A stretch of DNA of 64,000 bases from Streptomyces catenulae (GCF_000718015.1 NZ_JODY01000015.1:124001-188000), one strand, 5' to 3'. Numbered from the stretch's first letter, positions 8,424 to 17,975 are shown. A program made the numbers and translations. The notes: generated by a model not told the origin, from the letters alone.

Positions 8424-9377
8424 ATGGCACTCAGTACCCGCGCGCCCGCGCTGCGCCGTAAGAAAATGCGCGAGAAACTGCGCACGGTCGGATTTCTCTC
8501 CCCCTGGCTGGTCGGCTTCTCGGTCTTCTTCGGCTATCCGCTGCTCGCCACCGTCTATTTCTCGTTCATGCACTACAACCAGATCGAGCAGCCCGCATTC
8601 GTCGGGTTGAAGAACTGGAAGTATGTGCTGACGCAGATGCCGCTGTTCGGTCCGGCGCTGTGGAACACGCTCTGGCTGGTCGTGGTGATGGTCGCGCTGC
8701 GGGTGGTCTTCGGGCTCGGCATCGGGCTGCTCGTCACGAAGATCAAGTCGGGGGCGGGGTTCTTCCGCACCGCGTTCTACCTGCCGTATCTGGCGCCGCC
8801 GGTCGCCGCGACCGTCGCCTTCGTCTTCCTGCTGAACCCGGGCACCGGGCCGGTCAACGAGATCCTCGGCGCCATCGGCATCGACGCGCCGTCGTGGTTC
8901 AACGACCCGAACTGGGCGAAGCCGTCGCTGGTGCTGCTGTCGCTGTGGGGCATCGGCGACCTGATGGTGATCTTCATGGCGGCGCTGCTGGACGTGCCGC
9001 GCGAGCAGTACGAGGCGGCGGAGCTGGACGGCGCCGGGGCGTGGGGGAAGTTCCGCTACGTCACCTGGCCCGCGATCACCCCGATCGTGATGTTCGCGGT
9101 GGTCACCGGCGTCGTGCAGACCATGCAGTACTACACGCAGGCGCTGGTCGCCGGGAAGCTCGCCTCCGGCGTCACCATCGCCGCCGGTGTGGTCATCCAG
9201 CCCGGCTACCCGGACCACTCCACGCTGACCGTCCCGCAGCTCGTCTACTCGCTGGGATTCCAGAACTTCAACACCGGCGCGGCGTGCGTGCTCTCGCTCG
9301 TGCTCTTCGTCATCGCCATGGCCGTCACCACCCTGCTGATGCGCAAGCGCGCGGGTCTGCTCCCGGCGGAGGACTGA
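8424..9377 (+). CDS. Sugar ABC transporter permease (MalF-like)
   Basis: 317 residues with six predicted transmembrane helices. The first begins at about residue 24 (VGFLSPWLVGFSVFFGYPLL). The cytoplasmic EAA loop is present in the form EQYEAAELDGAGAWGKFRYV, which docks on the ATPase. It lies 11 bases after the binding-protein gene and 4 bases before the partner permease, in one operon. No ATP-binding subunit is encoded here; in Streptomyces such importers usually share the MsiK ATPase encoded elsewhere. Confidence 0.93.
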   Translation: MALSTRAPALRRKKMREKLRTVGFLSPWLVGFSVFFGYPLLATVYFSFMHYNQIEQPAFVGLKNWKYVLTQMPLFGPALWNTLWLVVVMVALRVVFGLGIGLLVTKIKSGAGFFRTAFYLPYLAPPVAATVAFVFLLNPGTGPVNEILGAIGIDAPSWFNDPNWAKPSLVLLSLWGIGDLMVIFMAALLDVPREQYEAAELDGAGAWGKFRYVTWPAITPIVMFAVVTGVVQTMQYYTQALVAGKLASGVTIAAGVVIQPGYPDHSTLTVPQLVYSLGFQNFNTGAACVLSLVLFVIAMAVTTLLMRKRAGLLPAED

Positions 9378-9381
9378 TCCC

Positions 9382-10290
9382 ATGACCACCACGACCCTGA
9401 GCGCCCCCGGCGCACCGGCACGGACCGGCGGCGGCGACGCGCGCGGACCGGCGCTGCGGGCCCGCCGCACCCGGCTGCTGCACTGGATCGCCGTGCACAC
9501 GGTGGCGATCGCCGCCGCGCTCTTCTTCGTGCTGCCGTTCGTCTTCGTCTTCCTGACATCGGTGATGGGCGACAGCCAGGCGATGAGCGGGAAATTGTGG
9601 CCCACCGAATGGCACTGGTCCAACTACGCCACCGTCTTCCACACCCCGGGCTTTCTGGACTGGTGGAAGAATTCCCTGATGTACGCGGGGCTGGGCACGC
9701 TCTGCACGGTCTGTTCGGCGGTGCCGGTGGCGTACGCGCTGGCGAAGTTCCGTTTCCGGGGCCGCCGGACGGCGATGATGCTGGTGATCTCCACGATGAT
9801 GCTGCCGCCGCAGGTCGTCGTCATCCCGATGTATCTGGTGTGGGCGCAGCAACTGCATCTGTCCGGTTCGCTGTGGCCGCTGATCATCCCGCTGGCGTTC
9901 GGCGACGCGTACTCCATCTTTCTGCTGCGGCAGTTCCTGCTGACGATTCCGCAGGAGTACATCGAGTCGGCGAAGGTGGACGGCTGCGGTGAGATCCGTA
10001 CGCTGTTGAAAATCGTGGTGCCGATGGCGAAGCCCGGAATTGCCGCCATCGCGCTGTTCCAGTTCTTCTACTGCTGGAACGATTATTTCGGCCCGCAGAT
10101 CTACGCGGCGCAGAACCCTGGGGCATGGACGCTCTCCTACGGCCTCGAATCCTTCAAGAGCGCGCACAACGTCGACTGGAATCTGACCATGGCGGCGACG
10201 CTGCTGATCATGGCGCCGGTCATTCTCGTGTTCTTCTTCGCACAGAAAGCCTTCGTCGAAGGCGTCACTCTCACCGGAGTAAAGGGCTGA
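9382..10290 (+). CDS. Sugar ABC transporter permease (MalG-like)
   Basis: 302 residues, the second half of the permease pair. A long N-terminal cytoplasmic leader rich in Ala, Gly and Arg precedes the first membrane helix (AIAAALFFVLPFVFVFLTSV). The EAA loop reads QEYIESAKVDGCGEIRTLLK near residue 195, and the protein ends with the G-V-K-G tail often seen in MalG homologues. It is translated from ATG 9382, just after the MalF-like stop, and is followed within a few bases by the GH4 gene. Confidence 0.93.
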   Translation: MTTTTLSAPGAPARTGGGDARGPALRARRTRLLHWIAVHTVAIAAALFFVLPFVFVFLTSVMGDSQAMSGKLWPTEWHWSNYATVFHTPGFLDWWKNSLMYAGLGTLCTVCSAVPVAYALAKFRFRGRRTAMMLVISTMMLPPQVVVIPMYLVWAQQLHLSGSLWPLIIPLAFGDAYSIFLLRQFLLTIPQEYIESAKVDGCGEIRTLLKIVVPMAKPGIAAIALFQFFYCWNDYFGPQIYAAQNPGAWTLSYGLESFKSAHNVDWNLTMAATLLIMAPVILVFFFAQKAFVEGVTLTGVKG

Positions 10291-10294
10291 ACCT

Positions 10295-11560
10295 GTGGCT
10301 GTTCCCATGAAACTCGCAGTGGTCGGCGGCGGGTCGACCTACACCCCCGAACTCATCGACGGCTTCGCACGGTTGCGGGACGTCCTCCCGCTGGCAGAGC
10401 TGGTCCTGATCGACCCGGCGGCCGACCGGCTGGAGCTGGTCGGCGGGCTGGCCCGGCGCATCTTCGCCAAGCAGGGCCACCCGGGCAAGATCTCCTGGAC
10501 CTCCGACCTGGACGCGGGCGTGGACGGCGCCGACGCGGTCCTGCTCCAGCTGCGCGTGGGCGGGCAGGCGGCCCGCAACCAGGACGAGACGTGGCCGCTG
10601 GAGTGCGGCTGCGTGGGTCAGGAGACCACCGGCGCGGGCGGGCTCGCCAAGGCGCTGCGGACCGTCCCGGTGGTCCTGGACATCGCCGAGCGGGTGCGGC
10701 GGCGCAACCCCGACGCCTGGATCGTGGACTTCACCAACCCGGTCGGCATCGTCACCCGGGCGCTGCTCACCGAGGGCCACCGGGCCGTCGGGCTGTGCAA
10801 CGTCGCCATCGGCTTCCAGCGGAAGTTCGCCCGGCTGCTGGACCTCGCGCCGGAGCGGGTGGAGCTGGAGCACGTCGGGCTCAACCACCTCACCTGGGAG
10901 CGGGCGGTCCGGGTCGACGGCGAGGACGTGCTGCCGCGGCTGCTGGCCGAGCACGGCGACGCGGTCGCCGAGGACCTGCGGATGCCGCGCTCCCTGGTGG
11001 ACCGCCTCGGCGTCGTCCCCTCGTACTACCTGCGCTACTACTACCAGCACGACGAGGTGGTGCGGGAGCTGCGGCGCAAGCCGTCGCGGGCGGCGGAGGT
11101 CGCCGCGATCGAGAAGCAGCTGCTGGACATGTACGGCGACGAGAGCCTGGACGAGAAGCCGGAGCTGCTGGCGAAACGGGGCGGCGCGTTCTACTCCGAG
11201 GCGGCGGTGGCGCTGACGTCGTCGCTGCTGCGGGACACCGGCGACACCCAGATCGTCAACACCTTCAACAACGGCACGCTGCCGTTCCTGCCGGACGACG
11301 CGGTGATCGAGGTCCCGGCGACGGTCGACGCCACCGGCGCGAAGCCGCTGCCCGTGCGCCCCCTGGAGCCGCTGTTCTCCGGGCTGATCGGCAATGTCAC
11401 CGCGTACGAGCGGCTGGCGCTGGAGGCGGCGCTCAAGGGGGGCCGGGACCGGGTGTTCCAGGCGCTGCTGGCCCATCCGCTGATCGGCCAGATCGCCTAC
11501 GCCGAGCAGCTGACCGACGATCTCCTCGCACACAACCGGGAGCACCTGACGTGGGCCTGA
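10295..11560 (+). CDS. Family 4 glycosidase, probable 6-phospho-beta-glucosidase
   Basis: 421 residues from GTG 10295; a start at ATG 10307 (MKLAVVGGGSTYTPEL) is equally possible. GH4 enzymes hydrolyse glycosides by an NAD+ and Mn2+ dependent oxidation-elimination route. Visible features are the N-terminal dinucleotide site GGGSTYTPEL, the metal-site Cys in GLCNVAIGFQRK and the metal-site His in VGLNHLTW. Because the sugar enters by ABC transport, not PTS, the phospho-specificity is uncertain; the kinase encoded next may phosphorylate the substrate first. Its last bases overlap the kinase start. Confidence 0.88.
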   Translation: MAVPMKLAVVGGGSTYTPELIDGFARLRDVLPLAELVLIDPAADRLELVGGLARRIFAKQGHPGKISWTSDLDAGVDGADAVLLQLRVGGQAARNQDETWPLECGCVGQETTGAGGLAKALRTVPVVLDIAERVRRRNPDAWIVDFTNPVGIVTRALLTEGHRAVGLCNVAIGFQRKFARLLDLAPERVELEHVGLNHLTWERAVRVDGEDVLPRLLAEHGDAVAEDLRMPRSLVDRLGVVPSYYLRYYYQHDEVVRELRRKPSRAAEVAAIEKQLLDMYGDESLDEKPELLAKRGGAFYSEAAVALTSSLLRDTGDTQIVNTFNNGTLPFLPDDAVIEVPATVDATGAKPLPVRPLEPLFSGLIGNVTAYERLALEAALKGGRDRVFQALLAHPLIGQIAYAEQLTDDLLAHNREHLTWA

Positions 11561-12531
11561 GCGGCGCGTCGCTCGCGATCGACGCGGGCAACAGCAAGAC
11601 GGACGTGGCCCTGGTGGGCGCCGACGGCCGGGTCCTCGGCACGGCCCGCGGCGGCGGTTTCCAGCCGCCGGTGGTCGGCGTCGGCCCCGCGGTGGACGTC
11701 CTCGCGCCGCTGGTGGCGTCGGTCCTGGCGCAGGGCGGCGGGGAGGGGCCGGTGGCGCATGTCTCGGCGTACCTCGCCAACGCCGATCTGCCGGTCGAGG
11801 AGAGCGCGCTGGAGGCGGAGATCACCGGGCGCGGCTGGGCCGGGTCGGTGACCGTCGCCAACGACACCTTCGCGCTGCTGCGCGCCGGGCTGCCGGACGG
11901 CGCCGAGCCGCGCGGCGTCGCCGTGGTGTGCGGTGCCGGGATCAACGGCGTGGGCCTGGGCCGGGACGGGGCGACCGCGCGGTTCCCGTCGGTCGGCCGG
12001 ATCTCCGGCGACTGGGGCGGCGGCGGCCACCTCGCCGACGAGGCGCTGTGGAGCGCGGCGCGCGCCGAGGACGGCCGCGGCGGCCCCAGCGCGCTGGCCC
12101 GGGCGCTCCCCGCCCACTTCGGCCTGACCACCATGGCCGAACTCATCGAGGCGCTGCATCTGCGCCGCCTCCCCGACCACCGGCGGTACGAGCTGACGCC
12201 GGTGCTCTTCGCCGTCGCGGCGCAGGGCGACGCGGTGGCCCGGTCGATCGTCGAGCGGCAGGCGGACGAGGTGGTGCTGCTGGCCGCGGTCGCGCTGGAG
12301 CGGCTGGAACTGCTCGGCGAGGAGACCCGGGTGGTGCTCGGCGGCGGGGTGCTGGCCGCCCGTCATCCGCTGCTGCACGAGCGGGTGGTGCGGCTGCTGG
12401 CGGAGCGCGCGCCGAAGGCGGTCGCGCACGTGGTGACCGCTCCCCCGGTGCTGGGCGCCGCGCTCTCCGCCCTGGACCACGCCGGGGCCCCGGTGGCGGC
12501 GTACGCGCGGCTGCGGGAGACCTGGACGTAA
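11551..12531 (+). CDS. BadF/BadG/BcrA/BcrD-type ATPase, likely sugar (N-acetylglucosamine-like) kinase
   Basis: 326 residues from GTG 11551, overlapping the GH4 gene by 10 bases, so translationally coupled. The actin-like ATPase fold shows as phosphate-1 LAIDAGNSKTDVALV, the central GAGINGVGLG loop, and the adenosine motif VVLGGGVLAA. Family members phosphorylate N-acetylglucosamine or related sugars. As the last gene of the sugar operon it probably activates the imported sugar or the aglycone-free product of the GH4 enzyme. A hairpin terminator follows at 12556. Confidence 0.85.
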   Translation: MGLSGASLAIDAGNSKTDVALVGADGRVLGTARGGGFQPPVVGVGPAVDVLAPLVASVLAQGGGEGPVAHVSAYLANADLPVEESALEAEITGRGWAGSVTVANDTFALLRAGLPDGAEPRGVAVVCGAGINGVGLGRDGATARFPSVGRISGDWGGGGHLADEALWSAARAEDGRGGPSALARALPAHFGLTTMAELIEALHLRRLPDHRRYELTPVLFAVAAQGDAVARSIVERQADEVVLLAAVALERLELLGEETRVVLGGGVLAARHPLLHERVVRLLAERAPKAVAHVVTAPPVLGAALSALDHAGAPVAAYARLRETWT

Positions 12532-12555
12532 CGGCGGACGGATCCGCGCCCCGGG

Positions 12556-12605
12556 GCGCGGGGCGGCGGCGCGGTGACCTCGGGGGTCGCGCCACCGCCC
12601 CGCGC
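12556..12605 (+). terminator. Long GC-rich hairpin ending the sugar operon
   Basis: Arms 12556-12573 and 12588-12605 pair over 18 bases with a single mismatch, around a 14-base loop, starting 25 bases past the kinase stop. No T-run follows. Confidence 0.75.
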
Positions 12606-12823
12606 CTCTTCCGTGTGCGGGACCCGGGTCCGTCGCCCCCGAGGACCTCCCAATTACGACGTTTCCGGCATCGCGGGACCACCGTCGGCGAAATACCCCG
12701 CTGATCGTCCCCACGCGGGGCGTCGGGGCGTCACTATGGAGGAAAAGTGGGGGCAGCAGCACCCGAGAGGCGGCCGAAGCGCACCAACCACCGCGCCCCG
12801 TACGCAGTTTGGAGAGGTGATCG

Positions 12824-14116
12824 ATGGGGGTCTTGGGACCCTTCCCCGGATCCGCGGAACGGCCGCCCGGCCAGGCGCTGGACCGCGAGGAGGCCGACCG
12901 CGCAGTGGAGCGGCTGAGCGCCGAGTACGAGGCGATCGAGTCCTCGCTCCAGGCCCTCCAGGACCACGCGGGGCGGCGCCTCCTGGAGGGCGCCGAACTG
13001 ACCGGTGTGACCCGGGAGCGCTGGGCGGCCACCGAACGCTCCCTGACCGCGCTCTGGGCCGACTTCGACGCGTACACCGCGACGCTGGACACCGTCCGCG
13101 CCGTGCGGGAGCGGCGGCGCTGGCTCTCCCCCGGCGACCTCGCCGAACTGACCGGTCTGCTGCGCGACGCGCAGATCCCGGCCACCGGCGCCGCCGACGG
13201 CACCGGACCGTGCACCCTGCGCGAGCTGGTGGCCCGGCTCAACACCCGCTACGCCCGGGCGCTGGACACCATCGTCGCCGCCGACGCGGTCTGGTCCACA
13301 CTGCCCGCCCGGATCGATCTGCTCGCCGAGGAGCTGCGGCGCACCCGCTCGCTGGCGCACTCCGTCGGCGTCCGCCCCGGCACCCACCCCTCCGGCGACG
13401 ACCTGGAGGACATCACCGGCGAACTGACCCGGCTGCGCGCCGAGGTGATCACCGACCCGCTGGCGTTCTGGGTCGCCCCGGCGGGCGGCAGCGCCGCGCC
13501 GGGCGGCGGGCGCCCCGACACCACCCGCTACGACCGGGCCGCCCGCGCGCTGGAGGACGTCCGCCGGGAGATCGAGGCGGTGCTGGACGTCCGGCAGGAC
13601 GCCGAGGCGCGGCTGATGCGGCTGCGGGACGTCCTCTCGCGCGCCGAACGCACCCTGACCGAGGCGCGGCAGGCGCGCGGCGAGGTGCTGGCGAAGATCG
13701 CGTCGTGCGAGGTCCCGGCGGTCAGCGGCCCGTCGACGGCGCTGCACGAACAGCTCGCGGCGGCCGCCGGTTTCCGGCGCCGCGCCCAGTGGCACCGCCT
13801 CTCGCCGCTGCTGGACCGGCTGGAGGAGAGCGCCGAGGACGAACTGCTGCGCGCCCGGGAGTCGCTGACGGCGGTGACCGCGCCGCTCGCGGTCCGCGCC
13901 GAGCTGCGCGGCCGTCTCGACGCGTACCGGGCGGAGCTGGCCCGGCGCGGTCTGGCGGGCGATCCGCTGCCGGGCGAGCGCTACGACGCGGCGCGGCGGC
14001 TGCTGTGGAGCGCGCCGTGCGATCTGCGGGCGGCCGAGGCGGCGGTGGCGCGCTACCAGCGGGCGGCGGCGGAGGCGCTCGCCGGGGAGCGGCCGGGCCC
14101 CGGGGGCGGGGCGTGA
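12824..14116 (+). CDS. Coiled-coil protein of unknown function, next to PP2C/FHA signalling genes
   Basis: 430 residues, almost entirely charged Ala/Glu/Arg/Leu helix with long coiled-coil stretches (for example residues 20-60, 165-215 and 240-290). There is no signal peptide, membrane segment or catalytic motif. A GAGGTGATCG stretch precedes the ATG. It is followed on the same strand by a PP2C phosphatase and an FHA protein, so it may be a scaffold in that phospho-signalling set. I do not recognise a named family. The 290 bases before it hold the previous terminator and presumably its promoter. Confidence 0.75.
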   Translation: MGVLGPFPGSAERPPGQALDREEADRAVERLSAEYEAIESSLQALQDHAGRRLLEGAELTGVTRERWAATERSLTALWADFDAYTATLDTVRAVRERRRWLSPGDLAELTGLLRDAQIPATGAADGTGPCTLRELVARLNTRYARALDTIVAADAVWSTLPARIDLLAEELRRTRSLAHSVGVRPGTHPSGDDLEDITGELTRLRAEVITDPLAFWVAPAGGSAAPGGGRPDTTRYDRAARALEDVRREIEAVLDVRQDAEARLMRLRDVLSRAERTLTEARQARGEVLAKIASCEVPAVSGPSTALHEQLAAAAGFRRRAQWHRLSPLLDRLEESAEDELLRARESLTAVTAPLAVRAELRGRLDAYRAELARRGLAGDPLPGERYDAARRLLWSAPCDLRAAEAAVARYQRAAAEALAGERPGPGGGA

Positions 14117-14405
14117 GCGGGCCCGCGGCCGAACGCACCGGTCCGCCCGCCGACTTCGGGTGGGGCGGACCGCACCGGGAGGATCCGGCCGCCGGAGGCG
14201 ACCGGAGTACGGAACCTCGCCGCGGACTGGGTACTCTCCGGGGGCCACGGTGCCCGTCCGGCCTGCGGACCGGGCCGTGCGGTGCCGCCGGTGCCGCCGC
14301 ACGGCCGGCGGCGGCACCGACCGCGCGGCAGGGCGCGGCGTGGCGAGACAAGGATCGAGCTGGTGGAGCGGGCCGACCGTTTCCGCCCCGGGACGTGGGT
14401 GTGAC

Positions 14406-15542
14406 ATGGGTGTGACTGGGCCGTCCAGGTGTCCGAGCTGCGGCGAGCCGCCGGAGGAGGAGGGCGCGGGCTGCGGACGCTGCGGCGCCGGGGTTCCGGC
14501 GCCGCCCGACCCGCAGACCCGGGTCCCCGAGGCGCCGACCGGGGAGGCGGCCGGGCGGCAACCGGCCACCGACCCGCGGGTCGCCGGGTACGAGGCGGTC
14601 GCCGACGCCGCCGAGCAGACGCCGGTGCGCGGTACCCGCCGGTGCGTGCTGTGCGGTGCGGGCGGGGTGGACGCGGCCGGGCGCTGCCCCCGCTGCGGAC
14701 AGGCCCAGCCGCGCGAACGCGACCACATGGAGCGGGAGTTGGAGGGCGTCGGCGCGGTCAGCGACCTCGGCCGCCGCCACCACCGCAACGAGGACTTCTT
14801 CACGGTGTCGGCGACCGCCCTCCAGGACGGTTCGCCCGCCGTGGTCGCCGTCGTCTGCGACGGGGTCTCCTCCGCGACCCGGCCGGACGAGGCGTCGGCC
14901 GCGGCGTGCGAGGCGGCGTGCGAGTCGCTGCTGGAGTCGCTGCCGCGCGGCGTCCACGCCCAGCGGGCGATGCATGACGCGGTGGTCACGGCGGCGACGG
15001 CGGTCAACGACCTCGCCGGGCCGGACGACCCGCAGGAGCCGCGCCGGGAGAACGCCCCGGCCTGCACCTTCGTCGGCGCGGTGGTCGGCGGCGGGCTGCT
15101 GACCGTCGGCTGGGTCGGCGACAGCCGTGCCTACTGGGTACCCGACGACCGCGGCGTCCCGCCGACCCGGCTGACCGAGGACGACTCGTGGGCCGCGCAG
15201 ATGATCGCGGGCAATCTGATGTCCGAGGCGGAGGCGATGGCGGACGAGCGGGCGCACGCCATCACCGGCTGGCTGGGCGCGGACGCCTACGAGGTCGAGC
15301 CGCACACCCGGCACTTCCAGCCGGACGGTCCGGGCGTCGTGGTGGTCTGCACGGACGGGCTGTGGAACTACGCGGAGTCGGCCGAGCAGATGGCCGCGGT
15401 GCTGCCCGCCGACGCGCACGCCCGGCCACTGGAGAGCGCCCGGACGCTGGTGACGCACGCGCTGGACGGCGGCGGGCACGACAACGTCACGGTCGCGGTG
15501 GTGCCGTTCCCGGCACCGGCGGGGCACGCGGCGACCGCCTGA
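14406..15542 (+). CDS. PP2C-type protein phosphatase with N-terminal zinc ribbons
   Basis: 378 residues. Two short zinc ribbons come first (CPSCG...CGRCG near residue 10 and CVLCG...CPRCG near residue 80), joined by a disordered linker. A full PP2C domain follows: RRHHRNEDFF, VVCDGVSSATRPDEAS, VGDSRAYWV, CTDGLWNY and HDNVTVAVV, with the metal-binding aspartates in place. It would remove phosphate from Ser/Thr residues in a Mn2+ dependent way and is cytoplasmic. The FHA protein downstream, also with zinc ribbons, is a likely partner. About 290 bases separate it from the coiled-coil gene. No Ser/Thr kinase is visible nearby. Confidence 0.9.
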   Translation: MGVTGPSRCPSCGEPPEEEGAGCGRCGAGVPAPPDPQTRVPEAPTGEAAGRQPATDPRVAGYEAVADAAEQTPVRGTRRCVLCGAGGVDAAGRCPRCGQAQPRERDHMERELEGVGAVSDLGRRHHRNEDFFTVSATALQDGSPAVVAVVCDGVSSATRPDEASAAACEAACESLLESLPRGVHAQRAMHDAVVTAATAVNDLAGPDDPQEPRRENAPACTFVGAVVGGGLLTVGWVGDSRAYWVPDDRGVPPTRLTEDDSWAAQMIAGNLMSEAEAMADERAHAITGWLGADAYEVEPHTRHFQPDGPGVVVVCTDGLWNYAESAEQMAAVLPADAHARPLESARTLVTHALDGGGHDNVTVAVVPFPAPAGHAATA

Positions 15543-15882
15543 GCCGACCGTCCGGTGCCGGTCCGGCGAAACGTTGCGGACACCCGTGGGTGGGACGTAC
15601 GGATTCGTCGGATCGGCACCGTTTCGGGTGGCGCGTGACGCACTCCACACCCCGGGGCGGGCGGGACCCGCGACGCCCGGTGGGGCCCCGGTGACGGGCG
15701 CTCCCCGCTCCGAGGCGGGCGGCGGTGGCGAGGTGGCGAACGGTACTGTGCGACGGGGCGGCGGCTCCGGCACGCACGGGGCGCACCCGCCGCGGCCGTG
15801 AGACGGTCCACCCCACGCCATGTCAGACAGCGAGAGCACCGGCCGTGAGCGCCGGAGACGGTACGGAGGGGGAAGAACCGAC
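15543..15882. other. Gene-free stretch between PP2C and FHA genes
   Basis: 340 GC-rich bases. An ATG at 15820 is in frame with the FHA gene and could extend it by 21 residues, but the reading frame there is low in typical protein sequence. I see no clear promoter, operator or hairpin. Confidence 0.4.
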
Positions 15883-17925
15883 ATGCCTACCTGCCCGAAC
15901 GGACACCAGTCGGTGGCCGAGGACTGGTGTGAGGTGTGCGGCCGGCCGATGGCGGGCGCCGTCCCCCCGCCGCCCTCCCTGCCCGCCGGCTTCCTCAACA
16001 CCCCGGCCGCCGGAACCCCCGGCCCGCCGCCGCCCCCCGGCCAGGGCTTCCCGCCCCCGCCCGGCGGCACCCAGGGCGGTCCGGGCCCGCAGGACGGCCA
16101 GGGCTTCCCGCCGCCACAGGACGCTCCCGGCTTCCCGCCCCCGGGTCAGACCGGTCCGCCGCCGGGCGCGCCCGGCGGCCCGCCGCCCGGCCAGGTGCCG
16201 CCGCCTCCCGGCGCGCCCACCGGGCCTCCCCCGGGTCAGATGCCGCCGCCTCCGGGCGGCCCCCAGGGCGGTGGCTACGGTTTTCCGCCCCCGCAGGACG
16301 GCCCGCCGCAGGGCGGCTACGGCTTCCCGCCGCCCGCCGCGCCCCAGGGCGGCCCCCAGGGTGGCCCCGGCTTCCCGCCCCCGCCCGGCCCGCAGGGCGG
16401 TCCGGGTTTCCCGCCGCCGCCCGGCCCGCAGGACGCTCCCGGCTTCCCGCCGCCGCCCGGCCCGCAGGGCGGTCCGGGTTTCCCGCCGCCGCCCGGCGGC
16501 CCCCATGACGCCCCCGGTTTCCCGCCCCCGCCCGGTGGTAACCAGGACGCTCCCGGTTTCCCCCCGCCACCCGGTGGTACCCAGGGTGGCCAGGTGCCGC
16601 CGCCCCCGGGTGCGCCGACCGGCCCGCCCCCGGGCCAGACCCCGCCGCCTCCGGGTGGCTACGGCTTCCCGCCCCCGCAGGACGGTCCCCCGCAGGGCGG
16701 CTACGGCTTCCCGCCGCCCGCCGCACCGCAGGGCGGCCCCGGATTTCCGCCGCCGCCCGGCGGCCCGCAGGACGCTCCCGGCTTCCCGCCCCCGCCCGGC
16801 GGCCCGCAGGACGCTCCCGGCTTCCCGCCGCCGCCCGGCGGTAGCCAGGGCGGTCAGGGCTTCCCGCCGCCTCCGGGTGCGCCCGGTCCCGGTGGTCCCC
16901 AGGGTGGCTACGGTTTCCCGCCCCCGCCGGGTCCCGGTCCGCAGGGCGGTCCCGGGCAGCCGCAGGGCGGTCCCGGTTTTCCGCCCGCGCCCGGTGGCGA
17001 GCAGCAGGGTGCGCCCGAGGCGTGCCCGCAGTGCGGTACGCCGCGGGCCGCGGGTGCGCCCGCCTGTGAGGAGTGCCGTTTCTCCTTCGCCGGGCAGGCG
17101 CCCGCCTCGTTCGCCCCGCCCGTCGGCGCCGGTCAGCCCGGCCCGCCCCAGGGCGGCTACGGCTTCCCGCCCGCGCCGGGCCCCGGCCCGCAGGACGGTT
17201 ACGGCTTCCCGCCGCCGCAGCAGGGTCCGCCGCCCGGTATCCCCGGGCCCGGCGGTCGGCCGGGGGCGCCCGGTCAGCCCGCGCCGCAGCAGCCCGGGGA
17301 CGACTGGCCGCTGAGCCCGCCGGACGCCCAGGGTGCGCCGCCCGCGCCCCCGGCGCCGTTCGGCCAGCAGCCGCCCGGCGCCCCGCAGGGCCCGGTGCCG
17401 CCGCAGCAGCCCGGTCCGTACGACCCGCAGCAGCCGCCGCCCCCGCCGGGCGAGCAGCAGTGGGGCGGCGGTCCGGCGCAGGCTCCGGAGGCGCCGCAGG
17501 CCGCGGCGCCGGTCGTCGGGGACGGCTGGGTCGTCGCCATCGCACCGGACCGTGAGTACTTCGCCGCGATGATGGAGCGCAGCGGCCCGGAGGCGGCGGG
17601 GCTCAACCTCCCGTCGTACGGCCCCGAGCAGCAGTTGCCGCTGGCCGGTGGGCAGATCGCGATCGGGCGGCGGCGCAACAGCACCGGTGAGTCGCCCGAC
17701 GTCGACCTGGGCCGTTCGCCGGAGGACCCGGGCGTCTCGCACCAGCACGCGCTGCTGGTGCAGCAGCCGGACGGCAGCTGGGCCGTGGTGGACCAGAACT
17801 CCACCAACGGCACCACGCTCAACCTCGCCGAGGAGCCGATCCAGCCGTACGTCCCCGTCGCGCTGCACGAGGGCGACCGGGTGCACGTCGGCGCGTGGAC
17901 GACGCTGACCGTCCGCCGCGGCTGA
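15883..17925 (+). CDS. FHA-domain protein with zinc ribbons and a long Pro/Gly-rich repeat region
   Basis: 680 residues from ATG 15883, chosen for the GGAGGGGGAAG site upstream. Domain order: an N-terminal zinc ribbon (CPNGHQSVAEDWCEVCG), about 370 residues of Pro/Gly repeats built on FPPPPGGPQDAPG, a second zinc ribbon (CPQCGTPRAAGAPACEEC), more Pro/Gly/Gln-rich linker, then a C-terminal FHA domain. The FHA domain shows GRRRNSTGESPDVDLGRSPE, the core VSHQHALL and NSTNGTTLN. FHA domains bind phosphothreonine, so it probably reads a Ser/Thr-kinase mark that the neighbouring PP2C enzyme erases. The repeat tract is low complexity and probably disordered. Confidence 0.88.
   Translation: MPTCPNGHQSVAEDWCEVCGRPMAGAVPPPPSLPAGFLNTPAAGTPGPPPPPGQGFPPPPGGTQGGPGPQDGQGFPPPQDAPGFPPPGQTGPPPGAPGGPPPGQVPPPPGAPTGPPPGQMPPPPGGPQGGGYGFPPPQDGPPQGGYGFPPPAAPQGGPQGGPGFPPPPGPQGGPGFPPPPGPQDAPGFPPPPGPQGGPGFPPPPGGPHDAPGFPPPPGGNQDAPGFPPPPGGTQGGQVPPPPGAPTGPPPGQTPPPPGGYGFPPPQDGPPQGGYGFPPPAAPQGGPGFPPPPGGPQDAPGFPPPPGGPQDAPGFPPPPGGSQGGQGFPPPPGAPGPGGPQGGYGFPPPPGPGPQGGPGQPQGGPGFPPAPGGEQQGAPEACPQCGTPRAAGAPACEECRFSFAGQAPASFAPPVGAGQPGPPQGGYGFPPAPGPGPQDGYGFPPPQQGPPPGIPGPGGRPGAPGQPAPQQPGDDWPLSPPDAQGAPPAPPAPFGQQPPGAPQGPVPPQQPGPYDPQQPPPPPGEQQWGGGPAQAPEAPQAAAPVVGDGWVVAIAPDREYFAAMMERSGPEAAGLNLPSYGPEQQLPLAGGQIAIGRRRNSTGESPDVDLGRSPEDPGVSHQHALLVQQPDGSWAVVDQNSTNGTTLNLAEEPIQPYVPVALHEGDRVHVGAWTTLTVRRG
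16009..17270 (+). repeat. Degenerate in-gene repeats coding the Pro/Gly tract
   Basis: The DNA repeats units of roughly 40-60 bases coding FPPPPG(G)PQ(D/G)(A/G)PG in many imperfect copies. Close copies, for example around 16370-16500 and 16740-16850, point to recent slippage or unequal crossing-over. Copy number probably varies between strains. Confidence 0.8.
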
Positions 17926-17940
17926 GGCCCAAGGACCGGA

Positions 17941-17975
17941 GAACGGGGCGTGACCTGCGCGGTCACGCCCCGTTC
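17941..17975. terminator. Bidirectional terminator between FHA and methyltransferase genes
   Basis: Perfect 15-base stem (gaacggggcgtgacc, 17941-17955, and complement 17961-17975) with a 5-base loop. It overlaps the last codons of the minus-strand methyltransferase gene and lies 15 bases past the FHA gene stop, so it can serve both converging genes. Confidence 0.8.

Noticed and set aside
10591..12531. Kinase gene beginning near 10591 as a 646-residue protein
   Set aside because: The first 320 residues are an out-of-frame reading of the GH4 gene. The real start is GTG 11551.
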